Assembly: GCF_002028425.1 (NCBI RefSeq)
Contig: NZ_CP020043.1
Coordinates: forward strand, 186,001 to 250,000
Source of the DNA: Streptomyces katrae
Lineage (GTDB): Bacteria; Actinomycetota; Actinomycetes; Streptomycetales; Streptomycetaceae
Direction: 5' to 3'
Length of the DNA: 64,000 nucleotides
The first letter of the stretch is position 1. Each line of letters starts with the position of its first letter. The notes under the pieces are model-generated. The model worked only from the letters and a program-made list of their open reading frames with translations. It was not told where the DNA came from and did no database searches. Of the stretch, positions 34,883-45,200 are shown piece by piece. The translations under genes and the position numbers were made by a program.

Positions 34883-35491
34883 TCAGCGCGGGGTGGCGCG
34901 GCCGTGCAGGAGGAGGGCGCGGGCGAGGGCGGCCAGGGCCGCGGTGCAGAGCAGGGTGCGCAGGATGTTCGTGGTGACCCAGGTGCCCTTGAACTTGCCG
35001 ACCACCGCGAAGCCGGTCATCTTGGCCGCGTCGCCCGCGTCGGCGAGCTCGTTGTTCAGCGGGATGTTCACCGCGAACGTGATCACCAGGACGACGAGGT
35101 AGGCGACAGCGGCCGCGCCCGCCCACACGGCGGGGCCACGTCGGCCCCTGCGGTACTCGACGAGGGCCGCGGCGGCGGTGGCGAGCAGCGCGAGGACGAA
35201 GACGGTGCCGAAGAGGCCGTTGCCGTCGATGGCGGCGTTGAAGTGCTGCATCGCGGTGACGTAGGTCCGGTCGTCGCCCGCGGCCAGGCCGGGCATCACC
35301 GAGACGTCGAAGGCGAAGAAGAGGCCCGCCATCAGGCCGATGAGGATGGTGGAGAGGGCGAGCAGGGGGCCGGCCGCCCTGTCGGCCCCGGCGGACTTCA
35401 CCCCGCCGGCGGGGCCGGGGCCGTGTTCCGGGCCGGTGCCGTGTTCCGGGTTCGCGCCATGTTCCGTGTTCGCGCCGTGTTCCGGGCTCAT
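34883..35491 (-). CDS. DUF1772 membrane protein with repetitive N-terminal tail
   Basis: A 202-residue protein with the DUF1772 fold (helices near 45-65, 92-112, 120-145, 180-197; NIPLNNELADAG core). The first about 30 residues are EHG-x repeats (EHGANTEHGANPEHG), not part of the family domain. Relative of the convergent neighbour. Confidence 0.82.
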   Translation of the reverse strand: MSPEHGANTEHGANPEHGTGPEHGPGPAGGVKSAGADRAAGPLLALSTILIGLMAGLFFAFDVSVMPGLAAGDDRTYVTAMQHFNAAIDGNGLFGTVFVLALLATAAAALVEYRRGRRGPAVWAGAAAVAYLVVLVITFAVNIPLNNELADAGDAAKMTGFAVVGKFKGTWVTTNILRTLLCTAALAALARALLLHGRATPR

Positions 35492-35606
35492 GGATACGTC
35501 CTCACCTGGGGCAGGGTGGCTGGATACCGGCGGGCCCGTGCCCGCGCGCGTTGTGATCCTGGCATCCGTACGGCCCGCGTACCAGCGCTTCGCCCCGAAA
35601 GCACCG

Positions 35607-35636
35607 GACGGGCCGGGGAGTTGTCCCCGGCCCGTC
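35607..35636. terminator. Hairpin after the dihydrolipoamide dehydrogenase gene
   Basis: A 12-bp GC stem (GACGGGCCGGGG / CCCCGGCCCGTC) with a six-base loop, about 40 bases past the lpd stop. Confidence 0.75.
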
Positions 35637-35673
35637 TCCTGGCGGATATCAGCCGCGGCGGCGCGGCACGGTG

Positions 35674-37065
35674 TCAGCCGTGGACGTGCAGCGGCTTGCC
35701 CGCGAGGGCCAGGTGGGCCTCGCCCAGGGCCTCGGTCTGGGTCGGGTGGGCGTGGATGAGGCTCGCCACCTCCGACGGCAGGGCCTGCCAGTTGAAGATG
35801 AGCTGGGCCTCGCCGATCTGCTCGCTCATGCGCGAGCCGATCATGTGCAGGCCGACGACCGGGCCGTCGACGACCTGGACGAGCTTGACGTCGCCCGCCG
35901 TCTTGAGGATCTTGCTCTTGCCGGTGCTGCCGGCGTTGAACTTGCTGACGACGACCTTGTCCTCGCCGTAGAGCTCCTTGGCCTTCGCCTCGGTGAGACC
36001 GACGGAGGCGATCTCCGGCTCGCAGTACGTGACGCGCGCGACGCCGTCGTAGTCGATCGGGGTCACGGGTAGGCCCGCGACGCGCTCGGCGACCAGGATG
36101 CCCTCGGCGAAGCCGACGTGGGCCAGCTGGAGGGTCGGGACCAGGTCGCCGACGGCGGAGACGGTGGGCAGGTTCGTGCGCAGCAGCTCGTCCACGACGA
36201 CGTGGCCGCGCTCGACGGCGACGCCCGTCTCCTCGTAGCCGAGGCCGGCGGAGACCGGGCCGCGGCCGACGGCGACGAGCAGCAGCTCGGCCTCGATCTG
36301 CTTGCCGTTCTCCAGGGAGACCCGGACGCCCGACTCGGTGTACTCGACGCCGGAGAAGCGCGAACCCAGCTCGAACTTGATCTTCCGCTTGCGGAAGGCG
36401 CGCTCCAGGGACTTGGAGATGTCCACGTCCTCGGCTGGCACCAGGTGGGGCAGGCCCTCGACGACGGTGACGTCCACGCCGAAGGACTTCCAGGCGGAGG
36501 CGAACTCGACGCCGATGACCCCGCCGCCGAGGATGATCGCCGACTCGGGGATCCGGTCGAGGAACAGGGCGTGGTCGGAGGAGATGACCCGGTTGCCGTC
36601 GATGGCGAGGCCCGGCAGCGAGCGCGGCTGGGAGCCGGTGGCGAGGACGACGTGGCGGCCCTGGTAGCGGACGCCGCCGACCTCGACCTCGGTCGGGGAG
36701 ACGAGGCGGCCCTCGCCCTCCACCAGGGTGAGGTTCTTGCGCGCCTTGAGGGTGCCCTGGAGGCCCTTGTAGAGGCCGGCGATGACGCCGTCCTTGTACG
36801 CGTGGACGCCGGCTATGTCGACGCCGCCGAAGGTGGCCTTGACGCCGTAGGACTCGCTGCGGCGCAGTTCGTCGGCGACCTCGCCGGCGTGCAGCAGGGC
36901 CTTGGTCGGGATGCAGCCGTTGTGCAGGCAGGTGCCGCCCAGCTTGCCCTTCTCGATGAGGACGACGTCCAGTCCGAGCTGGGTCGCGCGCAGAGCACAG
37001 GAGTAGCCCCCGCTACCGCCACCGAGGATGACCACGTCGTACACGCCGTCGGCGGAATTCTCCAT
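35674..37065 (-). CDS. lpdA: Dihydrolipoamide dehydrogenase (E3)
   Basis: A 463-residue FAD/NAD disulfide oxidoreductase that regenerates lipoamide in 2-oxo-acid dehydrogenase complexes. FAD-binding ILGGGSGGYSCALRATQLG and redox-active disulfide GGTCLHNGCIPTKA are near the N terminus, VGDLVPTLQLAHVG is in the middle, and the His-Glu dyad is in HAHPTQTEALGEAH at the C terminus. ATG at 37065; a GTG at 37077 with AGGAG eight bases before it would add four residues. Core metabolic gene at the border of the PKS region. Confidence 0.95.
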   Translation of the reverse strand: MENSADGVYDVVILGGGSGGYSCALRATQLGLDVVLIEKGKLGGTCLHNGCIPTKALLHAGEVADELRRSESYGVKATFGGVDIAGVHAYKDGVIAGLYKGLQGTLKARKNLTLVEGEGRLVSPTEVEVGGVRYQGRHVVLATGSQPRSLPGLAIDGNRVISSDHALFLDRIPESAIILGGGVIGVEFASAWKSFGVDVTVVEGLPHLVPAEDVDISKSLERAFRKRKIKFELGSRFSGVEYTESGVRVSLENGKQIEAELLLVAVGRGPVSAGLGYEETGVAVERGHVVVDELLRTNLPTVSAVGDLVPTLQLAHVGFAEGILVAERVAGLPVTPIDYDGVARVTYCEPEIASVGLTEAKAKELYGEDKVVVSKFNAGSTGKSKILKTAGDVKLVQVVDGPVVGLHMIGSRMSEQIGEAQLIFNWQALPSEVASLIHAHPTQTEALGEAHLALAGKPLHVHG

Positions 37066-37341
37066 TGCTGATGACACCTTTCAGTCTCCTAGCACATGAC
37101 CAGCGCATGACCAGCCTTCCCGGCATGCTCTCATCTCCCGCCGCCCGCGCCCGTTTTGGGGGTGCGCTACGGGGTTCGGGGTCCAGTGCCTCTCAAGGGC
37201 GCGTCGAGGGTGTGTCCCGGCGCGCTCTCGGACGGCTCCGAGGTGGCTCCCGCTCCGCCGGAGAACCGCCCTGACCTGGGCTGTTCCTTGTTACCTTCCC
37301 CGTCGTTTCGATTGGTTCCATGGCACGGGGCGGGGTAAACA

Positions 37342-39165
37342 GTGCGCGGTCGGTTCTCTCAGGCGTGGTCGGACGTTCTCCGGGGAGGTGCGTTCCCGCG
37401 GGAGCGGCAGGCGTTCCTGGAGGAGGTGTTTTCGGCCGATGTCTTCCGTCCCCGGCCGGATTCCGGCGGCTGGGACGAGCGGTTCGCGCTGACGTACGAG
37501 CGGCTGCGGCAGGTCAACGACCGTGTGCGCGAGGGCGGTTCCGGCGTCCCCCTGGTCCAGGACCGCGAGCGGCTCTTCCCGCTCCTCGCCTGGTCGGCCG
37601 TGGCGGATCCGGCCCTCTTCTACGCGATGTTCCTGCACCACTGCATGACCACCGGAGCGGTCCTCGAGTTCGGGGCGGGCCGGGACGACCTGGCGGACGT
37701 GCTGACGGAGCTCGCGGCGACCGAGCGGGTTGGGGCCCTGCTGATGACGGAGCTGGGCCACGGCAACAGCAACGCCTCCGTGCGCACCGTCGCCGAGTAC
37801 GACGCCGCCCGCGAGGAGTTCGTGCTGCGCACCCCGGAGCCGGCCGCGGTGAAGTTCCCGCCCGCCGTGGCCGCCGAGGGCGTGCCCCGGCTCGCGGTGG
37901 TCCTGGCCCAGCTGGTCGTGGACGGCGCCGAGTGCGGGGAGTTCTGCTTCCTGGTGCCGCTGCGCGACGCGGACGGGCCCCTGCCCGGCGTGGAGGTCCG
38001 GCCGCTGGCGCCGACGCCGGTGATGCCGCTGGACGCCGCGGCCGTCTCCTTCGACGGGGTGCGCGTCCCCTACCGGTTCTGGCTGCGTGACAACGCCGTG
38101 CTCACCGCCGACGGCGGCTTCACCGACCCCTTCGGCAGCCCGGCGATCCGGGCCCGCCGCACCCTGAGCCTGATCCGGTTCGCGTGGGAGGCCGCCGTCG
38201 TGGCCCTCGCGGCGACGGCCGGAGCGAGCGCGGCCGTCGCCGTGCGCCACGCCCACCGGCGGCGCACCGGCGGCCGGTTCGCCGCCGACCAGCCGGTGAT
38301 CCGCTACCGCAACCAGCAGCGGGCCCTGTTCGGCGCGCTGTCCGGGGCGTACGTCGCCCAGCTGGTCGCCGCCGCGACCGCCACGGCCGAGGCCCCGGCG
38401 CTGACCCCGCGGTCGGTGCGCACCACCTTCCTGATGAAGGTGGTCACCGACCGGATCGCCGAGCGGGTCAGCGCCCGTGCCCGTACGGCGAGCGGCGCCC
38501 TCGGCTTCCTCTCCGCGAACCGGTTCCTCGACTACCAGGGGCTGGCGCACTCGCTCAACGCGGCCGCCGCCGACAACCAGATGCTGCTCCTGGACGGGGC
38601 GCAGGCGCTGCTGGCCGGCACCGCCTACACCCCGCCCGCCGACGAGGCGCCCGCCGCGGGCTCCCGCGACCTGCTGGACCCCGCCACGTGGGAGACGCTG
38701 GCCGCCGTCCGTGAACGGACCCTCCACCAGGAGCTGGCCGACGGGCTGCGTAAGGCCACCGAGGGCGGGCTGGCCCCCTTCGACGCCTGGAACGGCCTGT
38801 ACGACCTGGCCGAGCGGCTGGCCGAGACGCACGCGGCCCGGCTGGTGCTGGGCAACGTGCGCGAGGCGGTGCGGGAGGTGGCCGAATCCGATCCCGTCAG
38901 CGGGCCGGAGGCGGCCGCGGTCCTGCGGGACCTGCTGGCGCTGCACGCGCTGGAACAGCTCGCCGAACACGACGGCTGGTACCTGGCCGAGGGGCTGCTG
39001 GACGCGGACGAGGTACGGGGCATCCCCGCCCTCCTCGACCGGCTCTGCGCACGGCTGGAACCGCACGCCGAAGAGCTCGCGGACGCCCTCGGCGTCCCCT
39101 ACGCGCTGGTCGGGGCGCCGATCGCGGGCGAGGACTACGTGGGCGAGCTGACCGGCACCGCCTGA
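37342..39165 (+). CDS. Acyl-CoA oxidase-like flavoprotein
   Basis: A 607-residue protein of the acyl-CoA oxidase/dehydrogenase family, by length and layout: an N-terminal helical domain, a middle FAD domain with [15 protein letters not shown], and two C-terminal helical domains. Biosynthetic acyl-CoA oxidases desaturate CoA- or carrier-bound chains with oxygen as acceptor; plant and fungal counterparts act in beta-oxidation. GTG start at 37342. It is the first gene of the PKS region, on the same strand about 100 bases before PKS1, and is inferred to be part of that pathway. Confidence 0.85.
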   Translation: MRGRFSQAWSDVLRGGAFPRERQAFLEEVFSADVFRPRPDSGGWDERFALTYERLRQVNDRVREGGSGVPLVQDRERLFPLLAWSAVADPALFYAMFLHHCMTTGAVLEFGAGRDDLADVLTELAATERVGALLMTELGHGNSNASVRTVAEYDAAREEFVLRTPEPAAVKFPPAVAAEGVPRLAVVLAQLVVDGAECGEFCFLVPLRDADGPLPGVEVRPLAPTPVMPLDAAAVSFDGVRVPYRFWLRDNAVLTADGGFTDPFGSPAIRARRTLSLIRFAWEAAVVALAATAGASAAVAVRHAHRRRTGGRFAADQPVIRYRNQQRALFGALSGAYVAQLVAAATATAEAPALTPRSVRTTFLMKVVTDRIAERVSARARTASGALGFLSANRFLDYQGLAHSLNAAAADNQMLLLDGAQALLAGTAYTPPADEAPAAGSRDLLDPATWETLAAVRERTLHQELADGLRKATEGGLAPFDAWNGLYDLAERLAETHAARLVLGNVREAVREVAESDPVSGPEAAAVLRDLLALHALEQLAEHDGWYLAEGLLDADEVRGIPALLDRLCARLEPHAEELADALGVPYALVGAPIAGEDYVGELTGTA

Positions 39166-39272
39166 GCGCGGGGCGCGGCCTGATTCAGCCGCTCTTGAGT
39201 CCGCCTCCACCCGCGGTGCGCAGCATCTCCCCCGCACGACCTCGCGCACTACGGATGGGTGAAAAGAAGACG

Positions 39273-42200
39273 ATGGCTGAGATGGCTGAGCACACGCCCG
39301 GTTCCCTCCCGAACGGCGGTGCGGTACCCGCCGACAGCCGGATCGCGGTCATCGGCCTCTCCTGCCGTCTGCCACAGGCCCCGGACCCCGAGGCCCTGTG
39401 GCGGCTGCTCGGGGACGGGACCGACGCCGTCACCCCCGTCCCCGCGGACCGCCTGGACCCCGCCGTCTTCTACGACCCGGACCCCGCCGCGCCCGGCCGC
39501 ACCAACAGCCGCTGGGGCGGCCACCTCGACCGCGTGGACGCCTTCGACCCGGCGTTCTTCGGGATCTCCCCGCGCGAGGCCGCCGCCATGGACCCGCAGC
39601 AGCGCCTCGTCCTGGAGCTGGCCTGGGAGGCCCTGGAGCACGCCGGGATCGTTCCGTCGGCGCTGCGCGGGGAGCACGCCGGGGTGTTCGTCGGCGCCAT
39701 GTGGGACGACTACGCCACCCTCTCCCACCGGCTCGGCCCGGAGTCGATCGGCCGGCACACCATCACCGGCCTGCACCGCAGCGTCCTCGCCAACCGGCTG
39801 TCGTACCTGCTGGGGCTGCGCGGCCCGAGCCTGACCGTGGACACCGGCCAGTCCTCCTCGCTCGTCGCCGTGCACCTGGCCTGCGAGAGCCTGCGCACCG
39901 GCGAGTCGAGCGTGGCCCTCGTCGGCGGGGTCAACCTGGCGCTCGCCCCGGAGAGCACCGTCACGGCGGCCAAGTTCGGCGGACTGTCCCCCGACGGCCG
40001 CTGCTTCACCTTCGACGCCCGCGCCAACGGGTTCGTCCGCGGCGAGGGCGGCGGCGTCGTCGTCCTCAAGCCCCTCGCGCGGGCGCTGGCCGACGGCGAC
40101 CGGGTGCTCGGCGTCATCGCGGGCAGCGCCGTCAACAACGACGGCGGGGGCGAGGGCCTGACCGCGCCCAGCCGCGAGGGCCAGGAGGACGTGCTCCGCC
40201 GCGCCTACGAGCGGGCCGGCGTCGACCCGCTCGCGGTCCAGTACGTGGAGCTGCACGGCACGGGGACGGCGGTCGGGGACCCGGTGGAGGCGGCCGCGCT
40301 GGGCGCGGTCCTCGGGGCCGGCCGGCCGGCCGGGCGGCCGCTGCTCGTCGGCTCGGTGAAGACGAACATCGGGCACCTGGAGGGCGCCGCCGGTATCGCG
40401 GGCCTGATCAAGACCCTGCTGAGCCTGGGCCGGCGCACGCTGCCGCCGAGCCTGCACTTCGAGACGCCGAACCCGGACATCCCGCTGGAGGAGCTGCGGC
40501 TGGAGGTGGTGACCGGGCTGCGGCCGTGGGCGTTGCCGGACCGGCCGCTCGTGGCCGGCGTCAGCTCGTTCGGGATGGGCGGGACGAACTGCCACGTGGT
40601 GCTGGAGGAGGCCCCGCGCGAGGTCCCGGCGGCCGCCCCGGAGGCACCGGCCGCGCACCCGCTCCCGTACACGGTCTCCGGCACCACGCCGGAGGCGCTG
40701 CGCGCGCAGGCGCTGCGGCTGCGCGACTGGCTGGACGGGGACGCGGCGGCCGCCGCCGGGCCGGCCGGGCTGAGCCGGGCCCTGGCCGGCACCCGTACGG
40801 CCTTCGAACACCGGGCGGTGGTCGTCGCCGCCGACCGCGAGGAGCTGGCCCGGGGGCTGGACGCGCTGGCCCGGGACCAGCGGGCGGCGGGCCTGGTGCG
40901 GGGCCGCGCGGGGCGGGGGGCGGGGGGCCTGGCCGTGCTGTTCGCCGGGCAGGGCAGCCAGCGGCTCGGCATGGGCCGGGGGCTGTACGAGGCGTTCCCC
41001 GTCTTCGCGCAGGCCTTCGACGCGGTGTGCGCGGAGCTGGGCGGCGGGCTGAGGGAGGTGGTCTTCGGGGAGGACGCCGAGGCCCTGAACCGGACCGGGA
41101 CCGCGCAGCCGGCGCTGTTCGCCGTCGAGGTGGCCCTGTACCGGCTGGTGGAGTCCTGGGGTGTGGTCCCGGAGTTCGTCGGCGGGCACTCGGTGGGCGA
41201 GATCGCCGCCGCGCACGTCGCCGGGGTGCTGTCGCTGAAGGACGCGGCCGTACTGGTCGGCGCGCGGGGCCGGCTGATGGAGGCCCTGCCCGAGGGCGGG
41301 GTCATGGTCTCCGTCCAGGCGGCCGAGGAGCGGGTGACGCCGCTGCTGGTGCCGGGGACGGCGATCGCCGCCGTCAACGGGCCGGAGGCCGTCGTCGTCT
41401 CGGGGGCCCGGGAGGCGGTCTCCGGGGTGATCGGGCGGCTGGCCGAGCTGGACGTGAAGTCCAAGGCGCTGCGGGTCAGTCACGCCTTCCACTCCCCGCT
41501 GATGGACCCGATGCTGGACGAGTTCCGCGCCGCCGTCGCGGGCCTGGACTTCCGCCGGCCCGCCATCCCCTTCGTCTCCGCCCTGACCGGCGGCCTCGTC
41601 ACGGACGAGGTCGCGCACCCGGACTACTGGGTCAGCCACGTCCGCGAAGCCGTCCGCTTCCACGACGCCGTCCGGACGCTGGAGTCCGAAGGCGCCACCG
41701 CCTTCCTGGAGTTGGGGCCCGACGGCGTACTGACCGCCATGGCCCGCGCCTGCCTCGCCGACGAGGCCGCCGCCGTCCTGGTGCCCGCCCTGCGGCGCCA
41801 GGGCGACGAGGCGCGGGCGCTGCTCACGGCGACCGCGGGCCTGTACGCCCACGGCGCCCTCGCCGCACTCCCGCTCGGCGTCCCCGCCGGCCCGGCCGCC
41901 CGCGACCTGCCGACGTACGCCTTCCAGCGCGAACGCCACTGGCTCAACGCCACCCCGAACGGACCCGCCCCGGCCCCGGCTGCGGCCCAGGCCCAGGCCC
42001 AGGCCCCGGCTGCGGCCCAGGCACCGGCACCGGCACCGGCACCGGCACCGACCTCGGCTGTGGCTGCGGCTGCGGCCCAGGCACCGGCCCGGACCCCGGT
42101 CGCCGGTGAGGGCCGGGAGGCCGCCGCCCAAGCCCAAGGCCACACGGGGAAGCCGGCCCAGGACCAGGCCCGGACGCCGGCTTCGGGTCCGGGCCGGACC

Positions 42201-45200
42201 CCGGCCCCGACGGCGGCGGAGGGCGCCGGTGCGGCGGCGGCGGGCGCCGGTGCGGCGGCGGCGGGCGCCGGTGCGGCGGCGGCGGGCGCCGGTGCGGCGG
42301 CGGCGGGCGCCGGTGCGGCGGCGGCGGGCGCCGGTGCGGCTGCGGCGGGCGCCCGCCGGGCCGCGGCACCCGATGCCGACGAGGCCGCCGCAGGGACGGC
42401 GGCGGCGCCCGGGCATCCGCTGCGCGAGCGGCTGGCTCCCCTTGCCCACGCCGACCAGGTGCGCGAGCTCACCGACCTGGTCCGTGCGCACGCGGCCGCG
42501 CTGCTGGAGTACGCGGGCCCGCACCGGATCGACCCCGCGCACAGCTTCAAGTCCCTGGGGCTGGACTCCCTGACCGCCGTCGAGCTGCGCGGCTCCCTCG
42601 CGTCCGCGACCGGGCTGCCCCTGCCCGCGACGCTCCTCTTCGACCACCCGACCTCGGCCGCCGTCGGCCACCACCTCGCGGACGAGCTGTTCGCCCCCGC
42701 CGCGGAGACCGCCCCGGCCCCGGCGCCCGGGACCGCCGCCGGCCCGGAGGACGACGACCCGGTCGTGATCGTCGGGATGGCCTGCCGCCTGCCCGGCGGC
42801 GTCAACTCCCCCGAGGACCTGTGGAACCTGGTCTCCGAGGGCACGGACGCCATCTCCGGCTTCCCCGCCGACCGCGGCTGGGACCTGGAGGGCCTTTACG
42901 ACGAGGACCCGGCGAACCCCGGCACCACGTACACCCGTTCGGGCGGCTTCCTCTACGACGCCACCCGCTTCGACGCCGCCGCCTTCGGCATCTCCCCCCG
43001 CGAGGCCGCCGCGATGGAGCCCCAGCAGCGGCTGCTGCTGGAGGTCTCCTGGGAGGCCCTGGAGCGGGCCGGGATCGACGTGTCCACCCTGCGCGGCAGC
43101 AACACCGGCGTCTACGTGGGGGCGACGGCGCAGGAGTACGGGTCCCGGCTGCACGAGGTGTCGGACGGCTCCGAGGGCTACGCCCTGACCGGCGGCACCC
43201 CGAGCGTGGCCTCGGGCCGCATCTCCTACACGTACGGCTTCGAGGGCGCGGCCCTCACCGTCGACACCGCCTGCTCCTCCTCGCTGGTCGCGCTGCACCT
43301 GGCGGCGCAGGCGGTGCGGCGCGGCGAGGTGTCGATGGCCCTGGCGGGCGGGGCGACGGTGCTGTCCACGCCGGGCATGTTCGTGGAGTTCAGCCGGCAG
43401 CGCGGGCTGTCGGCGGACGGCCGCTGCAAGGCGTTCGCGGCGGCCGCCGACGGCACCGGCTGGGCCGAGGGCGTCGGCCTGGTGGTGCTGGAGCGGCTGT
43501 CGGACGCGGTGGCGAACGGACACCCGGTGCTGGCCGTGGTCCGCGGCTCGGCCGTGAACCAGGACGGCGCCAGCAACGGCCTCACCGCCCCCAACGGCCC
43601 CTCCCAGCAGCGCGTCATCCGCCGGGCCCTGGCCGACGCGGGCCTGAGCGCCGCCGAGGTCGACGCCGTCGAGGCGCACGGCACGGGGACGAAGCTGGGG
43701 GACCCGATCGAGGCGCAGGCGCTGCTCGCCACGTACGGGCAGGGCCGCGAGGGCGGTGAGCCGCTGTGGCTGGGCTCCCTCAAGTCGAACATCGGGCACG
43801 CGCAGGCGGCGGCCGGCGTGGCCGGTGTGATCAAGATGGTGGAGGCGCTGCGGCACGGGGTGCTCCCCAAGACCCTGCACGTGGACGAGCCGACCCCGCA
43901 CGTGGACTGGTCGGCGGGCGGCGTGGAGCTGCTGACCGAGGCCGTCGCCTGGCCCGGGACCGGTGCCGCGCGCCGCGCGGCGGTGTCCTCGTTCGGCATC
44001 AGCGGGACCAACGCGCACCTGATCCTGGAGCAGGCCCCCGAAGCCCCCGAGACCCCCGAGACGCCCGGGGCCCCCGGGGCTCCCGTCGCCGGCGTCCCCG
44101 CGCCCCCGGCCGTGGCGTGGCCGGTGTCGGCGCACGGCGGTGAGGCGCTGCGGGCGCAGGCGGCCCGGCTGCACGCCCATGTGGAGGCCGCTCCCGGGCT
44201 GGGTCTCGCCGAGGTCGGGGCCTCGCTGGTGTTCTCGCGCGCCGCGCTGGAGCACCGGGCCGTGGTGGTCGGCGCGGACCGGGCGGAGCTGCTGGAGGCC
44301 CTGGACGCGCTGGCCCGGGGCGAGGCCGACGCGCGGGTGGTGACCGGTCGTGCCACGGCCGGGCGGCGGACGGTGTTCGTGTTCCCGGGGCAGGGCTCGC
44401 AGTGGCTGGGCATGGCCGCGCGGCTGATGGACGAGTCGCCGGTGTTCGCCGCCCGGATCGCCGAGTGCGGGAAGGCGCTCGCCCCGCACACCGACTGGTC
44501 CCTGACGGAGGTCCTGCGGGACACCGAGGGGGCCTGGCTGGAGCGGGTGGACGTGGTCCAGCCCGTGCTGTTCGCCGTGATGGTCTCCCTCGCGGCCCTG
44601 TGGCGGGCGCACGGGGTGCACCCGGACGCGGTGGTCGGCCACTCCCAGGGCGAGATCGCCGCCGCCTGCGTGGCGGGCGCGCTCTCCCTGGAGGACGCCG
44701 CCCTGGTCGTGGCCCTGCGCAGCCGGGCGCTCGGCGCCCTCGCCGGGCGCGGCGGGATGGTGTTCCTGCCGCTGCCCGTCGACGGGGCCCGGTCGCTGGT
44801 CGCGCGGTGGGACGGGCGGATCGGCGTGGCCGCCGTCAACGGGCCCCTGTCGACGGTGGTCTCGGGTGACTCGGCGGCCCTGGACGAGCTGATGGAGCGG
44901 GCGGAGCGGGACGGGATCCGGGCGCGCCGGGTCCCCGTCGACTACGCCTCGCACTCCCACCACGTGGAGGAGATCCGGGAGGAACTGGCCCGGCTGCTGG
45001 CCCCCGTGACCCCTCGGGCCTCGGAGATCCCCTTCTGCTCCACCGTCACCGGAGAGCCCATCGACACCACCCGCCTCACGGGCGAGTACTGGTACGAGAA
45101 CCTGCGCGGCACCGTGCGCTTCGAGGAGGCCACCCGGCTGCTGCTGGGCACCGGCCACGACGTGTTCGTCGAGGTCAGCCCGCATCCGGTGATCACCACC

